Part shown: positions 34,835 to 48,816 of the stretch, in pieces
Layout of the letters: each line of letters starts with the position of its first letter
Numbering within the stretch: the stretch's first letter is position 1
Assembly (NCBI GenBank): GCA_016711325.1
Contig: JADJTH010000008.1
Coordinates: 682,001-746,000, forward strand
Direction: 5' to 3'
DNA: 64,000 bases
DNA from: Nigerium sp.
GTDB taxonomy: Bacteria > Actinomycetota > Actinomycetes > Propionibacteriales > Propionibacteriaceae
Made by a program: the position numbers and the translations under genes
Notes under the pieces: generated by a model
Databases searched by the model: none
What the model was told of the DNA's origin: nothing
Seen by the model: the letters and a program-made list of their open reading frames with translations, nothing else

Positions 34835-36853
34835 TCAGATGACGGCCGGGTCGATCACCAGCCTCATCGCACCCGGCGCCTTGCGCGCCAGCCGCGAGGC
34901 GAGCACGTCGCGAAGGCCGGTCACCAGCGCGTCGCCGTGCGCCGGCGGGCAGCGCACCGTCGCCCGCCAGACACCATCGTCCTGAGGATCGCGACCGGCC
35001 GCCTCACCGGACGCCGCCTGCGGGACGCGCTCCACCGCCATCGGCCCGAAGCACTCGGACCCCGGCACCGCGCGCCACGCGGCCTCGGCCTCGTCCAGGA
35101 AGGCCCGCGGCCCCTCGATCAGCGCCATCCGCGCCGCCGGCGGGAACCGTGTCTCAACCCGTTCGGCCAGCTCGCGCGCGGCGAAACCAGGGGCGTCCAC
35201 CCGCACCAGCGCCTGCAGGGCGCGCGCGTCGGGCTCGCCCACCGCGACGACGGTGCCCTGCTCGGACGCCGGGCGCACCAGCGCGCACACGGTCAGCCAG
35301 CGGCGCAGCGCCTCTTCGGCGGCGCGCAGATCCGGACGCCCGAGCATGACCCCCGTGTCGAGCAGGACCGCCGCGGCGTAGCCCGCCGAGGGTGCCGGTT
35401 CGGCACCGGGTGTGGCGAGCACCAGGGCGGGCTGGTCGTCGACGGTCGGCACCGTATGGCCCGACCAGGACTGCACCACGCGCGTCTGCGGGAACGCCCG
35501 GCCCAGCTCTTCGGCGGTGCGCACCACCCCGACCCGAGGTGCGCGCAGGCGACGGTCGCCGCATGCGGGGCACGCCCACGGGTGTTCGATCGGGCCGCAC
35601 ACCGGGCACACCAGGCGGAGGTCGCTGCCGCGTTGCACGCCGCTCAGCGGATGGGCGCAGCGGGGGCAGAGCGCGCGCGTGCGGCAGCGCCGGCAGGCCA
35701 GGCTGGGGGCGTACCCGGCACGCGGCACCTGGAGCAGGACCGGCCCGGACGCCAGCCCGGCCCGGATCGCGGTGAACACGTCGTGCGGCAGACGAGCCGC
35801 ACGGGCGTCCGGATCCCTTTGCAGCGCGGTGTCGTGGTCGGCGGCCACCCGCACCGCCGGCGCCAGCTTGCGCGTTGTCCGCGTGTCGTGGGCGATCGGC
35901 ACCAACCACCCTCGCTCGGCGAGCGCCTGGGCCTCGGACGTCCGCCCGTACCCGGCCATCATCAATGCGCACGGCTCCAGGGTGGCGCGCAGCGCGGCGA
36001 TCTCACGGGCGTGAGGGTAGGGCGCCAACCGCTCGGCGAACGCGTCGTTGCCCTCGTCCCACACGACGATCACCCCTAGCTCGTGGACCGGTGCGAAGAC
36101 GGCCGAGCGGGTGCCGAGCGCGAGGCGGACGTCGCCGCGCGCGACGGCCAGGAAGTTCCGGTAGCGCGCCGCCGGGCCGAGATCCGAACTCAGCGGCGCG
36201 AAGGATCCGGCGCCGAACGTCTCGGCGCAGCGGCTCTCGACAGCGGCGAGCACGTCGGCGTCCGGCACCACGATCAACGCGCCCTTGCCGGCCGCGAGGG
36301 CGGCGCCGACCGCGTCGAGGACGCCGCCCGCCCAGTCCCCCGCGCCGCCGAAGACCGGCACGGGGTTCCACAGTGCGCGCAGCGGCTTCCCCGCGCGCAC
36401 ACCGTTCAGATAGCGCGTACCGCCCGGATAGGACGCGAGCACCCCGGGCAGCGAATCCAGCACGGGAGCGGGCCGCGCCGGCCGGGCCGCCGATTCGGAG
36501 ATCGCGTGCCGTGGCGGCACCGCGAGCCGCACCACGTCGGCGAAGGTGCCACCCCAGTGATCGGCGACCCGGCGCACGAGCCTGGCCACGGACGCCGCGA
36601 GCACCGGCTCGGGCGACAGCACCTTGTGCAGCGGCTGCAGCGAGGGCTGATCGGTCGCGTCCGTGACGTCGACGACGTAACCGTCGACCAGGCGACCGGC
36701 GAAGCGCACCTGCACGCGGACGCCGGGTCGAACGGCGTCCGCGTGCGCGTCGGTGATCGCGTAGTCGAAAGGTCGATCCAGGTGCGGCAACGGCACGTCA
36801 ACCGCGACGCGAGCCACGCGCGCCGGTTCTCCCGCTCGTCCCAGATCGGTCAT
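34835..36853 (-). CDS. priA: PriA-like primosomal protein lacking helicase motifs
   Basis: A 672-residue protein has the PriA 3'-DNA-binding N-terminus (RVAVDVPLPHLDRPFDYAI), followed by a helicase-like core and the zinc-binding loops CRRCRTRALCPRCA, CPVCG and CPACG (about residues 380-430). The place of Walker A reads FGGAGDWAGG without GKT, and the DEAH box is replaced by WDEGND. Such ATPase-dead PriA proteins are typical of actinobacteria and presumably help replication restart by binding DNA and partners. It has its own leaderless-type promoter. Confidence 0.92.
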   Translation of the reverse strand: MTDLGRAGEPARVARVAVDVPLPHLDRPFDYAITDAHADAVRPGVRVQVRFAGRLVDGYVVDVTDATDQPSLQPLHKVLSPEPVLAASVARLVRRVADHWGGTFADVVRLAVPPRHAISESAARPARPAPVLDSLPGVLASYPGGTRYLNGVRAGKPLRALWNPVPVFGGAGDWAGGVLDAVGAALAAGKGALIVVPDADVLAAVESRCAETFGAGSFAPLSSDLGPAARYRNFLAVARGDVRLALGTRSAVFAPVHELGVIVVWDEGNDAFAERLAPYPHAREIAALRATLEPCALMMAGYGRTSEAQALAERGWLVPIAHDTRTTRKLAPAVRVAADHDTALQRDPDARAARLPHDVFTAIRAGLASGPVLLQVPRAGYAPSLACRRCRTRALCPRCAHPLSGVQRGSDLRLVCPVCGPIEHPWACPACGDRRLRAPRVGVVRTAEELGRAFPQTRVVQSWSGHTVPTVDDQPALVLATPGAEPAPSAGYAAAVLLDTGVMLGRPDLRAAEEALRRWLTVCALVRPASEQGTVVAVGEPDARALQALVRVDAPGFAARELAERVETRFPPAARMALIEGPRAFLDEAEAAWRAVPGSECFGPMAVERVPQAASGEAAGRDPQDDGVWRATVRCPPAHGDALVTGLRDVLASRLARKAPGAMRLVIDPAVI

Positions 36854-36859
36854 ACGTCG

Positions 36860-36865
36860 ATCGTA
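36860..36865 (-). promoter_or_regulatory. -10 of a leaderless priA promoter
   Basis: TACGAT on the minus strand, six bases before ATG 36853, without a ribosome site. Confidence 0.5.
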
Positions 36866-36874
36866 GGAGGTACC

Positions 36875-38569
36875 TCAGACGGTCGGTGCCGGCTTCGGGG
36901 TTCCGAAGGTGGTGGAGGCGCGGTGCATGAAGGCCGCCATCGCGTCGCGGTTGACCGACTCGGCGGGCCGGAACTCGGAGCCGCCGGTCACGACCCAGCC
37001 CGTCGAGATGCCGCTCGTGGCGAGCCAGTCGATCTCCTTGTCGAACTGCGTTCCCACCGGGACGTCGAGGAAGGGCGCCTTGGCCGGAGCCGTGTGGGCG
37101 CGTGACCCGAACAGGCGGTACAGGAACGCAGCCATGGCGTCACGATTCACCGGTTCCCAGGGGCGGAATTCCTTTCCGCCGTCGACGGCCCAGCCGGTGG
37201 AGACGCCCTTCGCGGCCAGCCACTCGATCTCCTTGTAGAACTGGGTGGTCGGGGTCACGTCGACGAACGACTGCGTGCCCGCGGGGTCGAACGTCGGCGA
37301 CCCGGCCAGTCGGTACATGAACGCCGCCATGGCGTCACGATTCACCGGCTGGGTCGGGCGGAAGGTGCCGTCGTCGTAGCCCGTGCTGATCTTCTTGTTC
37401 GCGAGCCACGTGATGTGCTCCTCATGGGCCGTGCCGGCTGGAACGTCCGTGAAGCGCTGGGACGACTCCTTCATGATCTGTGTCACCCGCGCGCGGATCT
37501 CGGGGAACTTGGCGTAGACGTACTTGCCGGGGCAGAGCGTGGCGTTCTCGTCGCGGTGCCCCGAGATGGCGGGCAGAGAGATACTGCCGCCGTCCTGGCC
37601 GCCCGAACCCCACGTGCTCCCGTTGGGATCGACGCCGTGCAGCGCCAGCTTCCAGGCGATCACCTGGTTCATCGTCTCCAGCATGACCGCCGGCGGCTGC
37701 ACCTCCTCGTAGTTGCCCATCAGCGAGATCCCGAAGACCCGCTTGTTGGTCTCGCCCCAGGCGTGGCCGCCGGCGATGGCCTTCGTGAGACCGCCGCCCC
37801 GGCCCTCCCAGGCGCGTCCGTACTTGTCCACGAGGACGTTGTAGGCGATGTCGTTCCAGCCGCGTCCCTCCACGTGGTAGCGCTGGATCGCACGCAGCAG
37901 CGCGGGCACCTCGTCCGGGGCGTAGTCGTTGGTGCCGGCCGTGTGATGGATCATCGCGCCGGTGACGACGCCGACCGTGTAGGGCTCGCGGACCAGCGAC
38001 TCGTCGGCCTGCCAGGCCTTGCGGCTCATGATCCGCGGGTTCTGCCACGCGAGGTCGGACGCCGCCGTGTCGGCCTGGGTGACCGTCGAGCTGTACACCC
38101 GCAGTGTGGCGGTCGGCGCAACGGCCGCGGTTGGCGCAACGGCGGCGACCTCGACGGCATCGGCGCTCGAGACCACCACCGGCACGGTGCTCGATGCCTT
38201 CTCGTCCGGAGCGGGCTTGTCGTCGTCCGCGGCGACCGGCTCCCACTCGCCGGTCGTGCCGTTCGACACCGTGCGCACGTACACCTGACCGGCCTGGGTG
38301 CCCGCGGGGACGGTCACCGCGGCGATGGCTACGGGATCCGTGATCTCCTGACGCGCGAAGGTGACGTCGGGGACGTCCTCCGCAGCGGAAGAGCGTTCCG
38401 TCCCGGCGAGTTCGGCGGGCAGTTCCAGATCGTCGGGCGCCGCAGTGAGCGCCACCGCCGCGGTATCCACCGATGCCGGGGCGCTGGGCGCCGCGTAGGC
38501 GGGAATGCTGCCGAGCAGGCCCGCCGCCAGGGTGAGCGCGAGCGTGGGCGCGAGGGAACGTCGTAACAC
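36875..38569 (-). CDS. secreted N-acetylmuramoyl-L-alanine amidase/PGRP with three SLH domains
   Basis: This 564-residue exported protein has a signal peptide (residues 1-27, ending AYAA) from GTG 38569, which has GGGAGGA five bases upstream; a longer frame from 38617 would spoil the signal. After a Pro/Ala-rich region (about 28-175) comes an amidase_2/PGRP domain with zinc-binding MIHHTAG, GHRDENATLCPG and YNVLVDKYGRAWEGR. Three SLH repeats follow (about 375-555), each with FxDV and VNRDAMAAF(M/L)(Y/H)R. It should cut peptide stems from glycan strands while tethered to secondary wall polymer. Confidence 0.93.
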   Translation of the reverse strand: MLRRSLAPTLALTLAAGLLGSIPAYAAPSAPASVDTAAVALTAAPDDLELPAELAGTERSSAAEDVPDVTFARQEITDPVAIAAVTVPAGTQAGQVYVRTVSNGTTGEWEPVAADDDKPAPDEKASSTVPVVVSSADAVEVAAVAPTAAVAPTATLRVYSSTVTQADTAASDLAWQNPRIMSRKAWQADESLVREPYTVGVVTGAMIHHTAGTNDYAPDEVPALLRAIQRYHVEGRGWNDIAYNVLVDKYGRAWEGRGGGLTKAIAGGHAWGETNKRVFGISLMGNYEEVQPPAVMLETMNQVIAWKLALHGVDPNGSTWGSGGQDGGSISLPAISGHRDENATLCPGKYVYAKFPEIRARVTQIMKESSQRFTDVPAGTAHEEHITWLANKKISTGYDDGTFRPTQPVNRDAMAAFMYRLAGSPTFDPAGTQSFVDVTPTTQFYKEIEWLAAKGVSTGWAVDGGKEFRPWEPVNRDAMAAFLYRLFGSRAHTAPAKAPFLDVPVGTQFDKEIDWLATSGISTGWVVTGGSEFRPAESVNRDAMAAFMHRASTTFGTPKPAPTV

Positions 38570-38698
38570 GGGAGTCCTCCCAAAGGACCACGAGACCGGG
38601 ATTGGATGCGCGCTCACGCTAGCGACGCCCCGCGCGGCCGGGCGAGCCTGAAGGTGGAGTTCAGGTCGAGGGTGAGGAGCCCCCTCCGGACCGTCCGC

Positions 38699-39889
38699 TC
38701 AGCCGCGGACGGCCGCGGACAGGGCGTCCGCGCGATCCGTCCGCTCCCAGGTGAACTCGGGAAGCTCCCGGCCGAAGTGGCCGTAATTGGTCGTCAACGA
38801 GTAGATCGGGCGCAGTAGGTCGAGGTCGCGGATGATCGCGGCCGGACGAAGATCGAACACGGCCAGCACCGCATCGTTGATCTGGTCCACCGGCACCTTC
38901 TCGGTGCCGAAGCACTCGGTGTAGAACCCGACCGGGTGCGCACGCCCGATGGCGTAGGCCACCTGCACCTCGCAGCGGCTCGCCAGGCCCGCGGCCACCA
39001 CGTTCTTGGCCACCCAGCGCATCGCGTACGACGCCGAACGGTCGACCTTCGAGGGATCCTTGCCCGAGAACGCGCCGCCGCCGTGGCGGGCCATGCCGCC
39101 GTAGGTGTCGACGATGATCTTGCGTCCCGTCACGCCCGCGTCGCCCATCGGGCCGCCGATGACGAACTTGCCGGTCGGGTTCACGAACGTCTTGTGGCCT
39201 CCGGAGGCAATCGGATAACGCTCCAGGACAGGCCGGATCACGTGACTGAGCAGCGCATCCTTGACGATGCCGTCGCGCCAGGCGTCCTCGGTGTGCTGGG
39301 TCGAGACCACGACGGTGTCGACGCGCACCGGCCGGTCGCCGTCGTACTCGATGGTGACCTGGGTCTTGCCGTCGGGCAGCACCCACGGCAGCTCGCGGGT
39401 GCGGCGCACCGTCGCCAGCCGTTCGGAGAGCCGGTGCGCGATGTCGACCGGCAGCGGCATCAGTGCGGGGGTGTCGGTGCAGGCGTAGCCGAACATCAGA
39501 CCCTGATCGCCTGCGCCCTGGCGGTCGAGCGCGTCCGACGACGAGCCGTCGCGCACCTCTTCGGCGTTGTCCACGCCCTGCGCGATGTCGGGGCTCTGGT
39601 TGCCCAGCGACACCAGGACGCCGCAGCTTCGGCCGTCGAAGGACGCCGCCGCGCGGTCGTAGCCGATGGCGAGGATCCGCTCGCGGGCGATGCCCGCGAT
39701 GTCGGCGTAGGCCTCGGTTGCGACCTCGCCGGCGACGTGGACGGTGCCGGTGGTGACCAGGGTCTCGACCGCGACGCGGCTGCCGAGGTCTTGGGCGAGC
39801 AGCGCGTCGAGGACGGCATCGCTGACCGAGTCGGCGACCTTGTCGGGATGCCCTTCGGTGACGGACTCCGACGTGAACAGACGACTCAC
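38699..39889 (-). CDS. metK: S-adenosylmethionine synthetase
   Basis: The 396-residue enzyme makes SAM from methionine and ATP. Signatures are [16 protein letters not shown] (ATP site), [12 protein letters not shown] (methionine site), KTQVTIEY and [16 protein letters not shown] (P-loop). It is complete and canonical. ATG 39889 overlaps the coaBC stop by four bases, so it is the distal gene of the gmk-rpoZ-coaBC-metK block. A 129-base gap separates it from the amidase start downstream. Confidence 0.97.
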   Translation of the reverse strand: MSRLFTSESVTEGHPDKVADSVSDAVLDALLAQDLGSRVAVETLVTTGTVHVAGEVATEAYADIAGIARERILAIGYDRAAASFDGRSCGVLVSLGNQSPDIAQGVDNAEEVRDGSSSDALDRQGAGDQGLMFGYACTDTPALMPLPVDIAHRLSERLATVRRTRELPWVLPDGKTQVTIEYDGDRPVRVDTVVVSTQHTEDAWRDGIVKDALLSHVIRPVLERYPIASGGHKTFVNPTGKFVIGGPMGDAGVTGRKIIVDTYGGMARHGGGAFSGKDPSKVDRSASYAMRWVAKNVVAAGLASRCEVQVAYAIGRAHPVGFYTECFGTEKVPVDQINDAVLAVFDLRPAAIIRDLDLLRPIYSLTTNYGHFGRELPEFTWERTDRADALSAAVRG

Positions 39890-41112
39890 TGAATCTCCTC
39901 CTGGCGGGACGCCACCACGGCGTCCCAGATGCGATGCGCGATGACCGACTTGCCCGCCTGGGCGGACGCGACCGGTCCGGTGGCGTCGATGATGGTGACC
40001 GCGTTGTCGGGACGGCCGAACACGGCCCCGCCCGAGACGTTGTTGAGCACGAGCAGGTCACACCCCTTGCGGACCAGCTTGTCGCGGCCCAGCGCCAACA
40101 GTTCGGCGTCGTCGGCGGCCGTCTCGGCCGCGAACCCGACGATGATCTGCGGACGCGGTCGCCGCACGCTGAGCGCGGCGAGCACGTCGGTGGTCTGCAC
40201 CAGGCTCAGCCCGAGCCCCGCATGACCGTCCTTCTTGATCTTGCCGGTGCTTGGCGTCGCCGGCGTGAAATCGGCCGGTGCCGCCGCCATGACGATCGCG
40301 TCCGCGTCCGCCTGAAGCGCGAACATCGCCTCGGCGAGATCGGCGGTCGAGACCACGGGCACGACCGTGCACCCGTTCGGCAACGGGCCGGCGACATTGG
40401 CCGTGACCAGCGTCACCCGCGCGCCCCGCAATGCCGCCGCGCGCGCCAGCGCGATGCCCTGCAACCCGCTGGAGGCGTTGCCGAGGAACCGCACCGGGTC
40501 GAGCGCCTCGTGCGTGCCGCCCGCGCTGACCACCACGTGCGCGCCCGCCAGGTCGCGCGCGCGCACCGCCGATACGGTCGCGGGATCGTCCAGCAGGGCG
40601 GTCGTGACCGCCGCGATGTCATGAGGCTCGGGCAGGCGCCCCGGACCGGAATCGGCGCCCGTCAGGCGTCCGTCGGCCGGCTCCAGCACCAGGACGCCGC
40701 GGGCGCGCAACGTGGCAACGTTGGCCTGAGTTGCGGGGTGCAGCCACATTTCGGTGTGCATGGCCGGCGCCATCAGCACCGGGCAGCGCGCGGTGAGCAG
40801 CACGTTGGTGAGCAGGTCGTCGGCGCGACCGGACGCCGCCCGCGCGAGCAGGTCGGCGGTGGCGGGGGCGACGACGACGAGGTCGGCCCGCTGGCCGATC
40901 CGGACGTGCGGTACCTCGTGCACGGACTCGAACACGGCCGTGTGCACCGGACGCCCCGACAGGGCGGCCCAGGTGGCCTCGCCCACGAACGTCAACGCGT
41001 TCGCAGTGGGAACGACGGTGACGTCGTGCCCGGACTCGCTCAGGCGCCGGAGCAGCTCGCACGCCTTGTAGGCGGCGATGCCCCCGGCGACACCCAAAAC
41101 GATGCGGCTCAC
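39886..41112 (-). CDS. coaBC: bifunctional phosphopantothenoylcysteine decarboxylase / synthase
   Basis: A 408-residue enzyme of CoA synthesis. The CoaC half (about 1-180) is a flavoprotein with [19 protein letters not shown], the catalytic [19 protein letters not shown] and [10 protein letters not shown]. The CoaB half (about 190-408) has [34 protein letters not shown] and KIKKDG, with the lid lysine. GTG 41112 is taken as the start because the family begins [11 protein letters not shown]; the longer frame adds 28 unrelated residues. Confidence 0.96.
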   Translation of the reverse strand: MSRIVLGVAGGIAAYKACELLRRLSESGHDVTVVPTANALTFVGEATWAALSGRPVHTAVFESVHEVPHVRIGQRADLVVVAPATADLLARAASGRADDLLTNVLLTARCPVLMAPAMHTEMWLHPATQANVATLRARGVLVLEPADGRLTGADSGPGRLPEPHDIAAVTTALLDDPATVSAVRARDLAGAHVVVSAGGTHEALDPVRFLGNASSGLQGIALARAAALRGARVTLVTANVAGPLPNGCTVVPVVSTADLAEAMFALQADADAIVMAAAPADFTPATPSTGKIKKDGHAGLGLSLVQTTDVLAALSVRRPRPQIIVGFAAETAADDAELLALGRDKLVRKGCDLLVLNNVSGGAVFGRPDNAVTIIDATGPVASAQAGKSVIAHRIWDAVVASRQEEIQ

Positions 41113-41137
41113 AGCGTCACCGGACGGCGTCCGGCGC

Positions 41138-41476
41138 TCAGGCCAGGTCGGCGGGATCGAACGGATCGAGCTCGAAGTCGGGATCGGCCTCGGCACTCGC
41201 GCGGGCCGCAGCCTCGGCCTCGGGATCGATCTGGGTGCACTCCAGCACGTCGGCGTTGATCTCGCGCAGCGCGATGGTCAGCGGCTTCTCCTGAACGGAG
41301 GTCTCGACCAGTGGGCCGACGTTCTCGAGCAGGCCCTCGCCGAGTTGGCTGTAGTAGGCGTTGATCTGACGCGCGCGCTTGGCGGCGAACAACACCAGTC
41401 GGTACTTCGAATCGACCTTGCTCAGCAGTTCGTCGATCGGAGGGTTGGTGATCCCCTCGGGGACGTGGATGCTCAA
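41138..41476 (-). CDS. rpoZ: RNA polymerase omega subunit
   Basis: A 112-residue subunit that stabilises beta-prime. It carries the omega core [35 protein letters not shown] followed by [15 protein letters not shown], and a long acidic tail (about 85-112) usual in actinobacteria. The start is TTG 41476, a rare codon here, preceded by AAGAGG; no in-frame ATG or GTG fits. It lies between gmk and coaBC. Confidence 0.96.
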   Translation of the reverse strand: MSIHVPEGITNPPIDELLSKVDSKYRLVLFAAKRARQINAYYSQLGEGLLENVGPLVETSVQEKPLTIALREINADVLECTQIDPEAEAAARASAEADPDFELDPFDPADLA

Positions 41477-41501
41477 TGGAACCTCTTCACAGACGTTGGG
41501 C

Positions 41502-42053
41502 CTACAAGCCTATGAAGCTTACCAGTTGGGCGAGGGTTGCTCCCAACTCGTCGTTCACGATGGTCGTGTCGAACTCGTCGGCGGCGTCCAGTTCGGTGCG
41601 CGCGGTCTCCAGGCGGAGGGCGACCTGTTCGGGGGTTTCGGTGCCACGCCCGCGCAGGCGCCCCTCGAGCGTCGACCACGCCGGGGGTGCGAGGAACACG
41701 AACCGCGCCTCGGGCAGTGCCTGGCGCACCTGGCGAGCACCTTGGAGGTCGATCTCCAGAATGACCGGACGCCCCGTGTCCGCCACCGACCGGACCGCTT
41801 CGGCGGGCGTGCCGTAGCGGTGCTTGCCATGCACCGTGGCCCACTCCAGCAGACCGCCCGAGGAGACCAACCCGTCGAAATCGGCCTCGGAGACGAACAG
41901 ATAGTGTTCGCCCTCGACCTCGCCGGGACGCGGTGGCCGCGTCGTCGCCGACACCGACACCCACACCTGTGGATGCTCGGCTCGCAGGCGCCGCACCACG
42001 GTGCCCTTGCCTACTCCCGCAGGCCCGGAGATCACCGTGATGCCGGCGGTCAC
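41502..42053 (-). CDS. gmk: guanylate kinase
   Basis: A 183-residue enzyme phosphorylates GMP to GDP. P-loop [11 protein letters not shown] (about residues 10-20), GMP-binding [19 protein letters not shown], and a lid with [16 protein letters not shown] 42053 forms a GTGA overlap with mihF, the typical actinobacterial mihF-gmk pair. Confidence 0.96.
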   Translation of the reverse strand: MTAGITVISGPAGVGKGTVVRRLRAEHPQVWVSVSATTRPPRPGEVEGEHYLFVSEADFDGLVSSGGLLEWATVHGKHRYGTPAEAVRSVADTGRPVILEIDLQGARQVRQALPEARFVFLAPPAWSTLEGRLRGRGTETPEQVALRLETARTELDAADEFDTTIVNDELGATLAQLVSFIGL

Positions 42054-42361
42054 TTGAACTCGGCCTTCAGGCCGGCGATCTGGTGACGGCCGAGACCGCG
42101 CAGCCGCCGGTTGGCAGCGATGTCGAGCTTCTCCATGGCGGCGGCGGCGCGCTTCTCGCCGACGCGCGGCAGCGATTTCAGCAGGTCGACCACCTTGATG
42201 TGCGCGAGGACCTCGTCTCCGGAGGCGTTCTCCAGCGCCTCGGCCAGGGACACGTCGCCGGCGCGCACCTTCGCCTTGAAATCGGCGCGGGCGCGTCGTG
42301 CCTGCGTCGCCGCGGCCCGGGCGGCCTGAAGTTGCTCGCTGGTCAGCTGGGGTATCGACAC
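42050..42361 (-). CDS. mihF: actinobacterial integration host factor mIHF
   Basis: A 103-residue basic DNA-binding protein begins SIPQLTSEQLQAAR and ends with the helix-two-turn-helix region DLLKSLPRVGEKRAAAAMEKLDIAANRRLRGLGRHQ that binds DNA in mIHF. I chose GTG 42361, since GGAG lies six bases before it and the family starts at this point; ATG 42373 and 42397 are alternatives. It is a nucleoid protein unrelated to enteric IHF and essential in mycobacteria. Confidence 0.93.
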   Translation of the reverse strand: MSIPQLTSEQLQAARAAATQARRARADFKAKVRAGDVSLAEALENASGDEVLAHIKVVDLLKSLPRVGEKRAAAAMEKLDIAANRRLRGLGRHQIAGLKAEFK

Positions 42362-42436
42362 TCTCTGCTCCATCGAAATCGAAGAACTGGCCGCCATGCG
42401 CCGAAGGCGCGGGCCGAATGAGGCACAGCGTAGCAA

Positions 42437-43243
42437 TCAGGCGAGCGTGAAGGTATCGACCTTCGCACGAAGTGCGGACGCATCTGGACCCGCCTTCAGG
42501 ATGCTGCGGCCGACCATCGGCAAGACGTTGCCCCACGCGGCACCGAACAGATCCGGCAGATCCTCCAGCCGTCCGCCCTGCGTGCCGATCCCCGGCACCA
42601 GGATCGACCCGTTGAACTCCGACACGTCGCAGGCCAGTGAGGCGTGTGTGCCGCCCACGACCAGGCCGATCGCCCGCGTCCGGGCGGTCGTGTTCAGCTG
42701 GCGAGCGGCGTCGATGATCTCTTGGACGACCGACCCCTCGCGCCCGAGCGCGAGCTGCACCTGGGCTCCCTCGGGGTTCGAGGTGCGCGCGAGCACATAG
42801 ACGCCGCGGTCGTAGGCGATCGCCCGCTCGAACGCCGGCATGAGCGAACCGAAACCGAGGTAGGGCGACAGCGTGACCGCGTCGCCGGCGAGCGGCGAAT
42901 CGGGGCCGAGATACGCCTCGGCGTACGCCTCCATGGTGGAGCCGATGTCGCCGCGCTTGGCGTCCACGATCGACAGTGCACCGGCCGCGCGAATGTCGGC
43001 GATCACCTTCTCGAGGACCCCGACGCCGACCGAGCCGTACCGCTCGAAGAAGGCGGCCTGAGGCTTGAACACCGCCACCACCTCGCCGAGCGCGTCGACG
43101 ATGCCGCGCGCGCACCGCTCGAGCCCGGACGCCGTGAGCGGCAGCCCCCACGAGGACAGCAGCGACGCGTGCGGATCGATGCCGACGCACAGGTTGCCGC
43201 GCTGGGCGGTGATGTTCTTGAGCCGCTGACGGTAGGTGCTCAC
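42437..43243 (-). CDS. pyrF: orotidine 5'-phosphate decarboxylase
   Basis: The 268-residue enzyme makes UMP from OMP and belongs to the longer actinobacterial type 2 group. Motifs: LCVGIDPHASLL near the start, VFKPQAAFFERYG, and the catalytic IVDAKRGDIGSTMEAYA. GTG 43243 overlaps the pyrD stop. It ends the carA-carB-pyrD-pyrF pyrimidine segment. Confidence 0.95.
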   Translation of the reverse strand: MSTYRQRLKNITAQRGNLCVGIDPHASLLSSWGLPLTASGLERCARGIVDALGEVVAVFKPQAAFFERYGSVGVGVLEKVIADIRAAGALSIVDAKRGDIGSTMEAYAEAYLGPDSPLAGDAVTLSPYLGFGSLMPAFERAIAYDRGVYVLARTSNPEGAQVQLALGREGSVVQEIIDAARQLNTTARTRAIGLVVGGTHASLACDVSEFNGSILVPGIGTQGGRLEDLPDLFGAAWGNVLPMVGRSILKAGPDASALRAKVDTFTLA

Positions 43244-44312
43244 CGTGCCTCCTCGTTGATGGCGCCCACGAGGGCGGGACCCGCGTAGATGAAGCCAGTG
43301 TAAAGCTGAAGCAGCGCTGCGCCGGCGTCCAGCATGGCGTGCGCGTCGGCGGCGCTCATGATGCCACCGGCGCCCAGGACAGGCAGGCCGGTGTGCGTGG
43401 TGACGTAGCCGACGACCTCGCGCGCGCGTTCGGTGAGCGGCGCCCCGGACAGCCCGCCGGCCTCCTGCGCCAGGTGGGCGTCCGCCGCGGCGAGCCCGTC
43501 GCGGCTCAGCGTCGTGTTGGTCGCGATGACGCCGGCCACACCGTGCGCGGACACGGCCTCCAGCACCTCGTCGACCTGCGGCCAGGTCAGGTCGGGGGCG
43601 ATCTTGACGAACACCGGCACGGGATCGCCCGGCGACAGCTCGCGGGCGCGCGCCGTCAGCGCACCCAGCAGCGCGGCCATCGCTCCCCCGTCCTGCAGCG
43701 TGCGCAGGCCCGGCGTGTTGGGGCTGGACACGTTCACCGCCACGTAGTCGGCGTGCGGGTGGACGACGTCGAAGCTGTGGAGGTAGTCGGCGACGGCGTC
43801 CTCGACGGGGACGGACTTCGTCTTTCCGATGCTGATGCCCAGCGGAATGCCCGCCGCACCGTTGCCGCGGAAGATCCCCGCGACCGCGAGCCGGTTGGCC
43901 AGCGCCAGGGCCCCGTGGTTGTTGAAGCCCATCCGGTTCACCAGGGCGCGCGAGGCCTGCGCGCGGAACACCCGCGGCTTCTCGTTCCCGGGCTGCGCCT
44001 GAGCCGTCACCGTGCCGAGCTCGGCGAACGCGAAGCCGAGATGCTGCCAGGCGAGCGCGGCGCGTCCGTCCTTGTCCATGCCCGCGGCGAGGCCGACGCG
44101 GCCACGGAAGGCGATCCCCGCGACCTCGACCGGTTCGGCTGCAACACGGGTGAGCCCGCGGACGGCGTCCCGCAGGCCGGGGACGTGCGCGAGCGCGGCG
44201 AGCGCGGCGATCATGTCCTCGTGGATCTTCTCCGGATCCCCGCCGCGAGCGCGGAACAGGATCGGCCGCAGCAGCCGCTGATAGCCGCCCTCGACGGTTG
44301 CCGTGCGCCAGC

Positions 44313-44316
<4 letters not shown>
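43240..44316 (-). CDS. pyrD: class 2 dihydroorotate dehydrogenase (quinone)
   Basis: A 358-residue FMN enzyme oxidises dihydroorotate to orotate and reduces membrane quinone. The N-terminal helices (1-45) are the membrane-associating part of class 2 enzymes. The barrel has [28 protein letters not shown], the catalytic serine loop [11 protein letters not shown] and [15 protein letters not shown] 44316 overlaps the carB stop by four bases. Confidence 0.95.
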
Positions 44317-47644
<3,328 letters not shown>

Positions 47645-47645
<1 letters not shown>

Positions 47646-48802
47646 CAGTTCTCCTGCTCGTTGGCCTGCGTGCGGGCGGCGTCCATGACCTCGATGAAGC
47701 GGTCGAACAAGTACGCCGAGTCGTGCGGCCCGGCGGCGGCCTCGGGATGGTACTGCACGCTGAACGCCTTGACCCGCCCGTCGGCGTCCGACAGCTCGAG
47801 GCCTTCGACGACGCCGTCGTTGAGGCAGACGTGACTGACGCGCGCGATGCCCCACGGGGTGTCGGTCGGCCGGTCGAGCGGCGCGTCCACCGCGAAGCCG
47901 TGGTTCTGCGCGGTGATCTCCACCGTGCGGGTGCGCAGATCCATCACCGGCTGGTTGATGCCCCGGTGACCGTATTTCAGCTTGTAGGTGCCGAATCCGA
48001 GCGCGCGCCCGAAGATCTGGTTGCCGAAGCAGATGCCGAAGTAGGGCCAGCCCGCATCCAGCACCCCGCGCAGCAGCGCGACCGCCTCCTCCGCGGCCGC
48101 CGGATCGCCCGGGCCGTTGGAGAAGAAGACACCGTCGACGCCGAGGGCGGCGATCTGGTCGATGCCCGTCGTGGCCGGCAGCACGTGCACTTCGATGCCG
48201 CGCCGGGCCATCAGCGCGGGCGTCATGTCCTTGATGCCGAGGTCGATCGCGGCCACCGTGTACCGGGGCGCCCCCTCGGGCCGCACCACGACGGGTTCGC
48301 TCACCGTGACCTCCGACACGAGGTGCGCACCCGCCATCGACGGCTGCTCGAGCACGCGCGCCAGAAGCGCGGCGGCGTCCAGTTCGGTCGTGGAGATCCC
48401 GACCCTCATGGCGCCGCGCTCGCGCAGGTGCCGGGTGAGCGCGCGGGTGTCGATGTCGGCGATGCCGACGACGCCCTGCTCACGCAGCACTTCGTCCAGG
48501 CTGCGGTGGGAGCGCCAGTTCGAGCGGACGCGGCTGGCGTCGCGCACGACGTAGCCGGCCACCCAGATCCGGCGCGACTCGTCGTCCTCGGCGTTCCAGC
48601 CGGTATTGCCGATGTGCGGCGCGGTCGCGACGACCACTTGCCGGCGGTAGGAGGGGTCGGTGAGCGTCTCCTGATACCCGGTCATGCCGGTGGAAAAGAC
48701 CGCCTCACCGAAGGTCTCCCCGGGCGCGCCGAAGGACACCCCACGGAACGAGCGACCGTCTTCGAGAACCAACAATGCGGGTACCACGGTTCGAGGCTCC
48801 AT
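47645..48802 (-). CDS. carA: carbamoyl-phosphate synthase small subunit
   Basis: The 385-residue glutaminase subunit has a structural N-terminal domain ([23 protein letters not shown]) and a class I amidotransferase domain with the nucleophilic Cys in [16 protein letters not shown] and the His-Glu pair in [13 protein letters not shown]. It supplies ammonia to CarB. AAGGA precedes the ATG. In the active-site loop the usual GHQ reads GNQ, a variant seen in actinobacteria. Confidence 0.96.
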
Positions 48803-48816
48803 GGGGGAGTCCTTCC

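Noticed and set aside
39890..41112. SAM riboswitch before metK
   Set aside because: metK overlaps coaBC by four bases, leaving no leader in which such an element could lie.
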